This document shows, in pieces, positions 26,667-35,434 of a DNA stretch of 64,000 bases (within the stretch, counting starts at the first letter, position 1; every line of letters begins with the position of its first letter). The DNA lies in NCBI RefSeq assembly GCF_014288055.1, contig NZ_JACOPK010000004.1, forward strand, positions 1 through 64,000. The letters are read 5' to 3'. This stretch comes from Agathobaculum hominis (GTDB taxonomy: Bacteria; Bacillota; Clostridia; Oscillospirales; Butyricicoccaceae). The translations under genes were made by a program, and so were the position numbers. The notes under the pieces were generated by a model, which did no database searches, was not told the origin of the DNA, and was given only the letters and a program-made list of their open reading frames with translations.

Positions 26667-27521
26667 GTGGAAATTTACCAGCTTCGGCAGTTTGCAGCGG
26701 TCGCAAAGACCGAAAATATGACGCGCGCCGCACAGAGCCTCAGCATGGCGCAGCCGGCAGTATCCAAGACGATACGAAATCTGGAGAGCGAGCTGGGTGC
26801 GGAGCTGTTCGAACGGACGGGAAAAGGACTCAGACGCACCGAACAGGGAGATATCCTGCTGCGGTACGCCCGAGCCATTCTGAATGCGGAGCTGGACGCG
26901 CGGCGCGAGATCGAGGAGAGCCTGCACCGCGCCGGCGGTCTGTGCATCTGCGCACTGTCCTGCGTCGAGCGACTGAGCGACATTCTGGCCGGCTTCGCGG
27001 CCGAGTACGGCAACGCGGATTTCCGCATCGGCAGCACGCCCGAGGGCAGCGACCTGCTGCTCGACAGCGCCGTCTCCCGGGACGAGGTCCCGGCGGGCGC
27101 CGAGGTGCTGTTCGACGAGGAAATCTGCATCGCGGTCCCGGACGGGCATCGCTTTGCGGACTGCGGCGCGGTCTCGCTGACCGAGCTTGCGGATGACCCG
27201 TTTATCGCGCTAAGCGGTTCGGAGTCCTTTCAGCAGGTTTCCGAGCATATTTTCCGCTCCGCAGGCATCGCCATGCACGCGGCGATCGAGTGCGACAGTC
27301 TGGCGCTCCAAAGCCGCCTGCTGTCCTGCGGCATGGGTATCGCGCTTGCCGCGGCCGGAGAGTGGAGACAGCTGTGCGAGGAGGGCAGTGTGCATCTGCT
27401 GCACATCCGCGACGCCGAATGCCGGCGCTACATCTATGTGCAGCAGCTCAGTCGCTTTGAAACGCATTCCATGCGTGCCTTCCGCGCGTTTCTGCGCCGG
27501 TATTTTTCCGAAATCGGTTAA
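26667..27521 (+). CDS. LysR family transcriptional regulator
   Basis: The 284-aa protein has an N-terminal helix-turn-helix (NMTRAAQSLSMAQPAVSKTI) and a periplasmic-binding-like effector domain. GGGAGG at 26654-26659 fits the GTG at 26667, which gives the usual LysR start (MEIYQLRQF); an in-frame ATG at 26652 lies before that site. Divergent from the AEC transporter across 44 bases, the common LysR-target arrangement. Its TAA overlaps the TAA of the convergent dehydrogenase gene, with no terminator between. Confidence 0.9.
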   Translation: MEIYQLRQFAAVAKTENMTRAAQSLSMAQPAVSKTIRNLESELGAELFERTGKGLRRTEQGDILLRYARAILNAELDARREIEESLHRAGGLCICALSCVERLSDILAGFAAEYGNADFRIGSTPEGSDLLLDSAVSRDEVPAGAEVLFDEEICIAVPDGHRFADCGAVSLTELADDPFIALSGSESFQQVSEHIFRSAGIAMHAAIECDSLALQSRLLSCGMGIALAAAGEWRQLCEEGSVHLLHIRDAECRRYIYVQQLSRFETHSMRAFRAFLRRYFSEIG

Positions 27522-28513
27522 GCGTGCACCTCAAGCGGCACGTTCTCGCCTGCATCAAACTGGTGCAGGCTTTCGAGCGAGCACTGTACCATGTCGAACA
27601 CTGCCTGGTCGGTGAAAAACGCAACGTGCGGCGTGACGATGGTGTTCTGGAAGGATTTGAGAATGATATAGTCGTGGTTGGTGACATGGCTGTTGTAGCT
27701 GTGATCCACGCGGATGACGTCATCCTCGCCCTCGAAGCAGTCCACGCCGACCGAGCCGATGCGGCCGGATTCGATTCCCTCGATCAGAGCGCGGGTGTCA
27801 ATGAGTGCGCCGCGCGCGCAGTTGATGATAACAACGCCGGGCTTCATCTTTCTGATGGACTCGGCGTTGATCATATGGAACGTCTCGTCGTTCAGAAAGG
27901 TATGCAGCGTAACGATGTCGGACTGTGCATAGAGCGAGTCGAGCGAAACGTATTCCACACCCATTTTCTTCATTTCCTCGGACGGATACGGATCGTGCGC
28001 GACGATATGGCAGCCGAAGCCGGAGAGGTTCTGGATGACGGCCTTGCCGATGCGGCCGGTGCCGATGACGCCGACGGTGAGGTTCTGCATCTCCATTCCG
28101 CGCGCCGAGCCGGCCGCGCCGAGCGAGTTGTCCGCCGTGTGCGAGCGGAACATGATATAGACCGCCTTGCGGATGCACATCAGCATGAGCATGACCGTGT
28201 AGTTCGCGACCGAGTAGGGCGAATAGCCTGCGTGCGACACGCGGATGCCCAGACGCTTTGCCGCCTCAAGATCTACGTTGTCGTAACCGATGGTGCGCAG
28301 CGCGGCGTAGCGTACACCGTTTTCTGCGAGCTTCTCCAGAACCGGCGCCGGAAGATCGCAGGTGCAGGAAATGCCGTCGAAGCCGCGCGTCAGGCCGGCG
28401 TTGTCGACTGTCAGCGTGCCCGGCTGAAGCTCGAGGTCCATGTTCAGAGACTGACCGAAGTGATCGAAAAACGCGCGTTCGTCCGGACGGGCGTTAAATG
28501 CCATAACTTTCAT
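27518..28513 (-). CDS. D-isomer-specific 2-hydroxyacid dehydrogenase (D-lactate dehydrogenase-like)
   Basis: The 331-aa enzyme reduces a 2-oxo acid to a D-2-hydroxy acid with NADH. It has the Rossmann motif TVGVIGTGRIGKAVI, the catalytic arginine in INCARGALID and the catalytic histidine in VTPHVAFFTDQA. It resembles D-lactate and D-2-hydroxyisocaproate dehydrogenases. It starts 3 bases after the aminotransferase stop, so the two form an operon and may turn an amino acid into a hydroxy acid by way of its keto acid. The substrate cannot be fixed from sequence. Confidence 0.88.
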   Translation of the reverse strand: MKVMAFNARPDERAFFDHFGQSLNMDLELQPGTLTVDNAGLTRGFDGISCTCDLPAPVLEKLAENGVRYAALRTIGYDNVDLEAAKRLGIRVSHAGYSPYSVANYTVMLMLMCIRKAVYIMFRSHTADNSLGAAGSARGMEMQNLTVGVIGTGRIGKAVIQNLSGFGCHIVAHDPYPSEEMKKMGVEYVSLDSLYAQSDIVTLHTFLNDETFHMINAESIRKMKPGVVIINCARGALIDTRALIEGIESGRIGSVGVDCFEGEDDVIRVDHSYNSHVTNHDYIILKSFQNTIVTPHVAFFTDQAVFDMVQCSLESLHQFDAGENVPLEVHA

Positions 28514-28516
28514 GAT

Positions 28517-29713
28517 TTAGTGCTCCTTTACCCATTCATGCGTCAGTCTGCCGAGAATTTCGATGCCCTTTACGATCTGTTCATCGCTCGGGGTGGAATA
28601 GTTCAGACGGAAGGCGTTCGAAATCTGCTTTTCATCTGCGAGGAATGCCGAACCCGGTACGCACAGCACGCCGCGCTTGATGGCCTCGCGGACAAACGGC
28701 TGCGCGTCCATGCCCTCGGGCAGAAATGCCATGACGAACAGACCGCCCTCCGGCTGCGGGAAGGTGACGGACGGGTGGAACGTGCGGCGCATGGTGTCGA
28801 GCATCAGTCTGCACTTTTCGCGGTAGACGCTGCGCGACTTTTCGAGATGCGACGCGAAATCATATTTTGTCATGTACTCGTTGCACACATACTGGAACAG
28901 GACGTTGGAGTGCACATCGGTGGTCTGCTTGGCGATGGTCAGCGGCATGGTCAGCGACTTGTCGAAAACGAGGAAGCCGAGGCGGAATGCCGGGGCCATG
29001 ACCTTGGAGAAGCTGCCGGCATACAGGACGCGGCCCTCGGTGTCCATCGACTTGATGGTCGGGACATCTTCGCCCGAGAAGCGCAGCTCGCCGTAGGGAT
29101 TGTCCTCGAGGATGGCGATGTCGTACCTGCAGGCAAGCTCATAGACCTTTTTGCGCTTTTCGAGCGTGGTCGTGATGCCGGAGGGGTTCTGGAAGGACGG
29201 AATGGTATAGAGCAGCTTTGCGTTCGGGTTCGCCTTCAGCGCGGCCTCGAGTGCGTCGATGTCCATGCCGTCCTGCTGCATCGGCACGCCGACGAGCTTC
29301 GCGCCGTAGGAACGGAAGGTATTCAGACAGCCGACAAATGCCGGATCCTCGGTCAGGATGACGTCGCCCTCGTTGACGAGCACCTTGGTCGTGAGGTCGG
29401 CGCACTGCTGACCGCCGGAGACGATGAACAGCTCGTTTTTCTCGAAATCAAAGCCCTGCGTGCGTGCAAGGTATTCCTTCATGGTATCGCGCAGCGGCGT
29501 ATAGCCTTCAGACAGGCCGTACTGAAGCACGGAGACCGGCGCGTTCTTCATGACGTCGGCCATGATCTCCGCGATCTCGGGAACAGGAAAGGTCTCCGCG
29601 GACGGATTGCCGCCGCCAAACGAGATCATGCTGGGGTCTGCGCCGAGCTTGAACAGCTCGCGGATTGCAGAGCCGTGCACGCCGGACATGCGATGGGAAA
29701 TAGTGTACTGCAT
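28517..29713 (-). CDS. PLP-dependent aminotransferase (class I/II, MocR-like fold)
   Basis: The 398-aa protein is a fold-type I aminotransferase of the 2-aminoadipate/aromatic type. It has the N-terminal ISFGGGNPSAETFP, the cofactor lysine in LYAGSFSKVMAPAFRLGF and the DNPYGELRFSGE block. The ATG at 29713 has AGGAG upstream; the frame is open to 29821 but those codons fall in the leader hairpin. It is the first gene of the operon with the 2-hydroxyacid dehydrogenase. Confidence 0.9.
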   Translation of the reverse strand: MQYTISHRMSGVHGSAIRELFKLGADPSMISFGGGNPSAETFPVPEIAEIMADVMKNAPVSVLQYGLSEGYTPLRDTMKEYLARTQGFDFEKNELFIVSGGQQCADLTTKVLVNEGDVILTEDPAFVGCLNTFRSYGAKLVGVPMQQDGMDIDALEAALKANPNAKLLYTIPSFQNPSGITTTLEKRKKVYELACRYDIAILEDNPYGELRFSGEDVPTIKSMDTEGRVLYAGSFSKVMAPAFRLGFLVFDKSLTMPLTIAKQTTDVHSNVLFQYVCNEYMTKYDFASHLEKSRSVYREKCRLMLDTMRRTFHPSVTFPQPEGGLFVMAFLPEGMDAQPFVREAIKRGVLCVPGSAFLADEKQISNAFRLNYSTPSDEQIVKGIEILGRLTHEWVKEH

Positions 29714-29739
29714 ATATATCGCTCCTGATAAAGAATTGA

Positions 29740-29796
29740 ATGACAAAAGAAAAGGGCATAGAAACCCCATAGTCGGTGGTTTCAGCCCCTTTGCTG
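29740..29796 (-). promoter_or_regulatory. Leader hairpin with T run: possible attenuator
   Basis: On the minus strand, between promoter and start codon, AAAGGGGCTGAAACC can pair with GGTTTCTATGCCCTTT (one bulge or mismatch region). TTTTCTTTTG follows at once. This has the form of an intrinsic terminator inside the leader. I see no tRNA specifier or ligand-type aptamer in the short leader, so the controlling signal is unknown. Confidence 0.55.
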
Positions 29797-29804
29797 ATAT
29801 GATT

Positions 29805-29833
29805 ATTGTAAACCTGCACAAACTTTATGTCAA
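29805..29833 (-). promoter_or_regulatory. Promoter of the aminotransferase-dehydrogenase operon
   Basis: On the minus strand TTGACA (29828-29833), 17-bp spacer, TACAAT (29805-29810). Confidence 0.8.
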
Positions 29834-29974
29834 ATATCTGTTGTTTATGACGATATAACGCGAAAGAATAGTGCAGACGGCTTGCAGTATCCCGGAAAAC
29901 CTGCGATAATATCAGTGATACCCTGCGAGCTGTCCTCTGACAGGCACAGTTCGGAACAGAAAGCGAAAACGACT

Positions 29975-32542
29975 ATGAAACATATCTGTATAGGCATAAC
30001 CGCGCACGTCGATGCCGGAAAGACAACGCTCTCTGAGGCGATGCTCTTCCGCGCGGGTGCGCTCAAAAAAATGGGGCGGGTCGATCACCGGGACGCATTT
30101 CTCGACACCTTTGCGCTCGAGCGGGAGCGCGGCATCACGATCTTCTCCAAGCAGGCGGAGTTTTCTCTGCCGCACACGGAGGTAACGCTGCTCGACACGC
30201 CGGGACATGTAGATTTCTCCGCAGAAATGGAGCGCACGCTTCAGGTGCTCGATTACGCGGTGCTCGTCATCAGCGGCACGGACGGCGTGCAAGCGCACAC
30301 GGAGACGCTCTGGCGGCTGCTCGCGCGACACGGCATTCCGACGTTCCTGTTCGTCAACAAGATGGATCTGGACGGCGCAGAGCGCGTTCTGCTGCTGCGT
30401 GAGCTGAAAACGCGACTTTCCTCGGGCGTGGTCGACTTCGGCGATGAGAGTACGCTGCACGAGGAGCTGGCAGTCTGCGATGAGACGCTGCTCGAAAGGT
30501 ATTTCGAACAGGGAACGGTCGCAGACGAGGATGTTGTGCGTCTCATCCGTGAGCGCAAGGTCTTTCCGTGCTTTTTCGGTTCGGCGCTCAGGCTGGACGG
30601 CGTGGACGCGCTGCTCGACGCGCTCGACCGCCGCACCGTGCAGCCCGAGCCGCAGGCGGACTTCGGCGCGCGTGTATTCAAGGTCGCGCGCGACGCGCAG
30701 GGGAACCGCCTGACCTACATGAAGATCACCGGCGGCTCGCTTGCGGTCCGCGCACAGCTTTCGGGCGGAGAGAACGGCGGCTGGCAGGAAAAGGTCAATC
30801 AGCTGCGCGTCTATTCGGGCGAAAAATTTACCGCTGTGGAGCGTGCTGAACCGGGCATGGTGGTCGCGGCGACCGGCCTGACGCATACCGCGCCGGGCAT
30901 GGGGCTGGGGGCAGCGGCAGGTGCACTGCCGCCTGTGCTGGAGCCTGTGCTCAGCTACCGCGTCGGTCTGCCGGACGGCTGTGATGCGCACACCATGCTC
31001 CGCAGCCTGCGGCAGCTCGAGGAAGAGGACCCGCTGCTGCGTGTCGTCTGGAACGAACAGCTGGGTGAGATCCACCTGCAGCTGATGGGTGAGGTGCAGC
31101 TCGAGATATTGACCGAGCTGATCGAGTCGCGCTTCGGTGTGCGCGTGACCTTTGACGAGGGCAGCATCGTCTACCGGGAGACCATCGCGGAGCCGGTCAT
31201 CGGCATCGGCCATTTCGAACCGCTGCGGCATTACGCCGAGGTGCATCTGCTCATGGAGCCGGGCGAGCGGGGGAGCGGCATCACGCTTGCAACGGCCTGC
31301 TCGACCGATGAACTCGACCTCAACTGGCAGCGGCTTATTCTGACGCACCTCGCGGAGAAGGCGCATCTCGGTGTGCTGACCGGCGCGCCGCTGACCGATG
31401 TGCACATCACACTCATCGCCGGACGCGCCCACGTCAAGCATACCGAAGGCGGCGATTTCCGTGAAGCGACCTACCGTGCTGTGCGCAACGGTCTGATGCA
31501 GGCGCAGAGCATTCTGCTCGAGCCATATTACGATTTCACACTCGAGCTGCCGGACGAATGCGTCGGCCGTGCAATGAGCGATATTCAGCGCATGAACGGC
31601 ACATTTGAGTCGCCGCAGCCGCTGCACGGAGGGTCGGTGCTGACCGGCAAGGCACCCGTTGCATCTATGCGAAACTACTGGACTGAGGTCGCCTCCTACA
31701 CCAAGGGACGCGGCAGACTTTCGTGCACGCCGGGCGGATATGAGGTCTGTCACAACACGGAGGCGGTCGTGACGGCCATTGGCTACGATGCCGAGCGAGA
31801 CACGGAAAATACGGCGGACTCGGTATTCTGTTCACACGGCGCAGGCTATGTCGTGCACTGGGACGAGGTCCGCGCACACGCTCATCTGGACACGAGCCGT
31901 GTGCTTGCGCAGCCGGAAGAGGAGGCGGAGCCGGCATCTGTGCCGCACAGCGGTGTACGTTCATCGGGATTTGAAAATGACAGCGAGCTTCGGGCGCTGT
32001 TCGAGCGCACCTACGGACCGGTTCGGGATCGCGGCTTTGAAGCACTGCAGCAAAGCCGGAAAAAGGCGGAGACGCTCGAACAGCTCTATGTGACACGCAT
32101 CCGGCAGGACGATTATCTGCTCGTCGACGGATACAACATCATTTTTGCGTGGGACGAGCTGAAGGCCATCGCGGCGGAGGACGTAAACGCGGCACGCGAG
32201 CGGCTTGTGAATATCATGAGCAACTACCAGGGTGTGCGCAGGTGCCACCTGATCCTCGTGTTCGATGCCTACAAGGTCAAGGGCGGCACAGGCTCGGTCG
32301 AAAAACGCCACGGCATCCATATCGTCTACACCAGGGAGGCCGAGACGGCGGATATGTATATCGAGCAGGCGTCCTACGATCTGTCGCGCAGGCATCGCGT
32401 GCGCGTCGCTACCTCGGACGGCATGGAGCAGATGATCATTCTGGGACACGGCGCGGAGCGTATGTCTGCGACTGAGCTGAAATGGGAGGTTGAGCAGGCG
32501 GACGAGCATCTGCACGGAATTATTCAAAATCTTCAGCCATGA
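29975..32542 (+). CDS. EF-G/TetM-like translational GTPase fused to a Rae1/YacP-like NYN domain
   Basis: The 855-aa protein starts as a ribosomal-protection type translational GTPase, with G1 AHVDAGKTT (residues 10-18), G2 RGITIF, G3 DTPGH (near 75) and G4 NKMD. EF-G-like domains II to V follow (IVYRETIAEPVIGIGHFEP; VGRAMSDIQRMNGTFESPQP). Residues of about 705-850 form a NYN/PIN-like nuclease domain (YLLVDGYNIIFAW; LILVFDAYKVKGG; ETADMYIEQ; VRVATSDGMEQ) like Bacillus Rae1/YacP, which cuts mRNA in the ribosomal A site. Acidic residues expected for metal binding are present. The ATG at 29975 is the first that begins the GTPase; the ribosome site is weak. Tetracycline protection is possible but not implied. 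Confidence 0.85.
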   Translation: MKHICIGITAHVDAGKTTLSEAMLFRAGALKKMGRVDHRDAFLDTFALERERGITIFSKQAEFSLPHTEVTLLDTPGHVDFSAEMERTLQVLDYAVLVISGTDGVQAHTETLWRLLARHGIPTFLFVNKMDLDGAERVLLLRELKTRLSSGVVDFGDESTLHEELAVCDETLLERYFEQGTVADEDVVRLIRERKVFPCFFGSALRLDGVDALLDALDRRTVQPEPQADFGARVFKVARDAQGNRLTYMKITGGSLAVRAQLSGGENGGWQEKVNQLRVYSGEKFTAVERAEPGMVVAATGLTHTAPGMGLGAAAGALPPVLEPVLSYRVGLPDGCDAHTMLRSLRQLEEEDPLLRVVWNEQLGEIHLQLMGEVQLEILTELIESRFGVRVTFDEGSIVYRETIAEPVIGIGHFEPLRHYAEVHLLMEPGERGSGITLATACSTDELDLNWQRLILTHLAEKAHLGVLTGAPLTDVHITLIAGRAHVKHTEGGDFREATYRAVRNGLMQAQSILLEPYYDFTLELPDECVGRAMSDIQRMNGTFESPQPLHGGSVLTGKAPVASMRNYWTEVASYTKGRGRLSCTPGGYEVCHNTEAVVTAIGYDAERDTENTADSVFCSHGAGYVVHWDEVRAHAHLDTSRVLAQPEEEAEPASVPHSGVRSSGFENDSELRALFERTYGPVRDRGFEALQQSRKKAETLEQLYVTRIRQDDYLLVDGYNIIFAWDELKAIAAEDVNAARERLVNIMSNYQGVRRCHLILVFDAYKVKGGTGSVEKRHGIHIVYTREAETADMYIEQASYDLSRRHRVRVATSDGMEQMIILGHGAERMSATELKWEVEQADEHLHGIIQNLQP

Positions 32543-32606
32543 GCATACAGGATGCAGGTATAAACAAATATTTTCTGCAAATTATTAAAATGGAAAACAC
32601 AGGGGG

Positions 32607-32635
32607 TTGAAAACATAGTAAACCTGTGGTATATT
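32607..32635 (+). promoter_or_regulatory. Promoter of the Rrf2 regulator gene
   Basis: TTGAAA, 17-bp spacer, TATATT, about 95 bases before the start codon. Confidence 0.65.
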
Positions 32636-32729
32636 AGTGGTAAAGGTGCCGGCAGGGGAGTAAAGCCGACACAGAAAGAAAGGATGGGGCGCACCCGAAC
32701 CGAAAAAACAGAGGTGCGCCGGATAGATT

Positions 32730-33161
32730 ATGAAGATTTCAACCAAAGGAAGATATGCGCTTCGACTGATGATCGATCTTGCACAGCACGATGCCGGCGG
32801 CTATATACCGCTTCGCGATATTTCCAGACGACAGGAGATTTCGGCAAAATATCTGGAGCAGATCGTCGTACAGCTTTCGCGTGCGGGCTTTGTGACCTCG
32901 ACGCGCGGCGCACAGGGCGGCTATCAGCTGGCGCGTCACCCGTCCGAGTATACGGTGGGCGATATTCTGCGCATCACGGAAGGCTCTCTCGCTCCGGTTG
33001 CCTGTCTGGAGCATGAACCGATCGACTGTGCGCGAGCAAATGAGTGTATCACGCTCGATTTCTGGCGCGGACTGTACGATGTGATCAACCAATATGTCGA
33101 CTCGGTAACACTCGAGGAACTGGTCAGCAATGAAAAAAATACGTTGAATTTCTCGATTTGA
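32730..33161 (+). CDS. Rrf2 family transcriptional regulator (IscR-like)
   Basis: The 143-aa protein has the Rrf2 winged helix (MKISTKGRYALRLMIDLAQH; LEQIVVQLSRAGFVTSTRGA) and three cysteines in a loop (CLEHEPIDCARANEC, near residues 92-106). In IscR three cysteines in this place bind an Fe-S cluster, so this is probably an Fe-S or redox sensor. No isc or suf genes follow; a terminator and the MarR unit come next. CymR-type regulators lack these cysteines. Confidence 0.9.
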   Translation: MKISTKGRYALRLMIDLAQHDAGGYIPLRDISRRQEISAKYLEQIVVQLSRAGFVTSTRGAQGGYQLARHPSEYTVGDILRITEGSLAPVACLEHEPIDCARANECITLDFWRGLYDVINQYVDSVTLEELVSNEKNTLNFSI

Positions 33162-33200
33162 AAATCACCCCGGAGGCTTCGGCTTCCGGGGATTTTTTTC
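33162..33200 (+). terminator. Terminator of the Rrf2 gene
   Basis: A stem of CCCCGGA and GC pairs around a TTCG tetraloop, then seven T. Confidence 0.9.
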
Positions 33201-33229
33201 TTGACAAACCGATATGGATGTACTATCAT
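33201..33229 (+). promoter_or_regulatory. Promoter of the marR-ABC operon
   Basis: A perfect TTGACA, 17-bp spacer and TATCAT, starting immediately after the preceding terminator. Confidence 0.85.
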
Positions 33230-33234
33230 CTAAA

Positions 33235-33252
33235 TAGTTGATACTACAACTA
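33235..33252 (+). promoter_or_regulatory. Inverted repeat: likely MarR operator
   Basis: TAGTTG-ATACTA-CAACTA, 6-bp arms with a 6-bp centre, placed at the expected transcription start. Binding here would block RNA polymerase, the usual autoregulation of MarR-type operons. Confidence 0.65.
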
Positions 33253-33273
33253 TAACAGGAAGGAGCGCTAACG

Positions 33274-33750
33274 GTGGATCAGAGCCGCAGACAGATCACA
33301 AAAATCGCCCGGGAGGTGACCAAGTTTACCGTCAGGGAGATGAAGGCGGAGGGGATCGGGACGGCCGAGTTCGATTTTATCCATCTCGTGCGTCATCACC
33401 CCGGCATCACGCAGACGCAGATACGCGATGCACTCAAAATCGACAAAGGCGCAGCGGCGCGGCGCGCAGCAAGTCTGGAAGCAAAGGGATACCTTGTGCG
33501 CCGGGAAAATCCGAACGATCACCGCAGTCAGCTGCTGTACGCAACGGAAAAGGCCGAAGGCCTGCGAAATTCCAAGGCGGCCATTGAGCAGACGTTTTAT
33601 GAGTGGCTGCTCGATGAACTGTCTGAAAGCGACCGTGACAGCTTCTGCCGCGTTCTGAACGATCTGTATCTGCGCTCGAAAAAGGAGGCGCGCGCAGGCT
33701 TTCCAGAGGTCAGCGCACGGCTGGAGACGGGGGCGGGGGAGGATGAATGA
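33274..33750 (+). CDS. MarR family transcriptional regulator
   Basis: The 158-aa protein has the MarR winged helix (HHPGITQTQIRDALKIDKGA; ASLEAKGYLVRRENPNDHR), followed by a helical dimer region. The GTG at 33274 has GGAAGGAG about 9 bases upstream. The next gene overlaps its 3' end by 8 bases, so the regulator and the exporter are made together. It probably represses the operon until a substrate of the exporter appears. Confidence 0.92.
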   Translation: MDQSRRQITKIAREVTKFTVREMKAEGIGTAEFDFIHLVRHHPGITQTQIRDALKIDKGAAARRAASLEAKGYLVRRENPNDHRSQLLYATEKAEGLRNSKAAIEQTFYEWLLDELSESDRDSFCRVLNDLYLRSKKEARAGFPEVSARLETGAGEDE

Positions 33751-35434
33751 CCGCCGCGATCCGCAGAGGATCACCTGGTATTTCGCGCAGGAGAAGAGCA
33801 CGCTTGCGGTCGTTACAGTTTCCGGCCTGCTGTATAATGCAGGTCTGCTGGCAGGGCCGCTGTTCGAGGGCCGGCTCGTCGGCACGCTGCTCGATGTGCT
33901 GAACGGAACGCAGACAGCGGAATGCATGGCGCTGCTCGCGCTCGCGTATCTTGCGACCATTGCAGCCGTGCAGGGCGTGCGCTGCATCAAACGACTGTAT
34001 GTCCGCCGGTTCGCAAATGACATCAACCGGCGCATGAAGCATATGCTCTATGCAGATCTTGTGCACCGCTCGAAAAAAGAACTGGACAGGGAAGGAAGCG
34101 GCGCGGTGCTGACCAAGGCGATTTCAGATGTCGATGCCTGCGCGGAGGGCATGCGTAAATTCACGACGGAGATATTCGATACGGGCGTTGTGCTCGTGTG
34201 CTACATCGGTCTGCTGCTCTGGTATGATGTGAAAATCGCATTGCTGAGTCTGCTGTTCCCGCCGCTTGCATATTTTGCCGCAGAGCGTATGAAAACCATT
34301 GTACAGCGCACCAATGCGGCGTTTCGTTCGAGCGCAGAGCGGCTGAATGCGGCGACGCTCGACCGCGCGGCAGGCGCATTGACATATCGTATCTTCGGCT
34401 GCGACGAGCAGCGAAACGCGGATTATGATGTACATCTTGCGGATTATGAGAGGTGTGCGGTGAGGGCCAATATATGGGTGTCCGCGCTGCCGCCGCTGTA
34501 TAATGCGCTTTCCATGACAGGCGTTCTGTTCATCCTGTATCTCGGCGGCGCCCGCGTACAAAGCGGTGCGTGGGACATTGCGGCGTTCACGACATTTATT
34601 GCCTGCTTCGCGAAGCTGTCGGTAAAATCCTCCAAGGCAGCCAAGCTGTTCAATGCCGTGCAGCAGGCGCAGGTGTCATGGGGACGCATCAAAGACTTCC
34701 TCTGCACACCGCCGGAGGAACAGGATCTGCCGCAAAAAGTACCATGCTGCGTGAAGGCGACCGGTCTCTCTGTACCGGGTGTGCTGGAAAATGCGAATTT
34801 CGAGATTAGACCGGGACAGATAATCGGAATAACGGGACCGGTAGCGTGTGGAAAAAGCATGCTCGGAAAGGCGTTTTTGTGCGAAAATCCGTATGAGGGC
34901 TCTATCCGGTTTGACGGCCGCGAGCTTGCGTCCCTCGATGAAACAGAACGATGCGCATATATCGGCTATCTGGGGCACGACACGGAGCTTCTGAGCGATA
35001 CGGTCGAAAACAATATCCTGCTCGGCGGCACAGGAGATGTGAAGGCACTGCTGCGGGCTGTACAGCTCGAACGGGAAGTGACGCCGGAAACACGCATCGG
35101 CGCAGGCGGCGTGCGCCTGTCCGGCGGACAGCAGCAGAGGCTCGCGCTCGCGCGGCAGCTCGTAAATCTGAAGCCGCTACTGATTCTGGATGATCCGTTT
35201 TCTGCGCTCGATCGCAAGACCGAACGTGAGGTGTTTGATGAGCTTAAAAAAACAGCGAAAGACTCCGCAGTTTTGCTGATTTCGCATCGTTTATATGTAT
35301 TTCCGGAGCTTGATGGTGTGCTGTGGATGCAGAACGGTGCCGTGCGCACCTCGACACACGCGGAGCTGATGGCCGGCTGTCCGGAGTACGCCGAGCTCTA
35401 TAAGCTGCAGCAGGGAGGACAGGAAAGTGCATAA
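33743..35434 (+). CDS. ABC exporter half-transporter, degenerate ATP site
   Basis: The 563-aa protein has a six-helix membrane domain (residues of about 20-310) and a nucleotide-binding domain. Walker A is GPVACGKS, with Ala in place of the usual fourth Gly. The signature is LSGGQ. Walker B reads LLILDDPFSALD, with Asp where active ATPases have Glu. This is the pattern of the degenerate half in asymmetric heterodimers. The next gene supplies the partner with a normal Glu. It overlaps marR at the start and the partner at the end. Confidence 0.9.
   Translation: MNDRRDPQRITWYFAQEKSTLAVVTVSGLLYNAGLLAGPLFEGRLVGTLLDVLNGTQTAECMALLALAYLATIAAVQGVRCIKRLYVRRFANDINRRMKHMLYADLVHRSKKELDREGSGAVLTKAISDVDACAEGMRKFTTEIFDTGVVLVCYIGLLLWYDVKIALLSLLFPPLAYFAAERMKTIVQRTNAAFRSSAERLNAATLDRAAGALTYRIFGCDEQRNADYDVHLADYERCAVRANIWVSALPPLYNALSMTGVLFILYLGGARVQSGAWDIAAFTTFIACFAKLSVKSSKAAKLFNAVQQAQVSWGRIKDFLCTPPEEQDLPQKVPCCVKATGLSVPGVLENANFEIRPGQIIGITGPVACGKSMLGKAFLCENPYEGSIRFDGRELASLDETERCAYIGYLGHDTELLSDTVENNILLGGTGDVKALLRAVQLEREVTPETRIGAGGVRLSGGQQQRLALARQLVNLKPLLILDDPFSALDRKTEREVFDELKKTAKDSAVLLISHRLYVFPELDGVLWMQNGAVRTSTHAELMAGCPEYAELYKLQQGGQESA

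Noticed and set aside
27524..29728. A 734-codon plus-strand frame opposite the dehydrogenase and aminotransferase genes
   Set aside because: It spans two real genes on the other strand and the gap between them; an antisense shadow.
29975..32542. Calling the GTPase a tetracycline resistance gene
   Set aside because: It is only TetM-like in the GTPase part and has an additional nuclease domain; resistance cannot be read from sequence.
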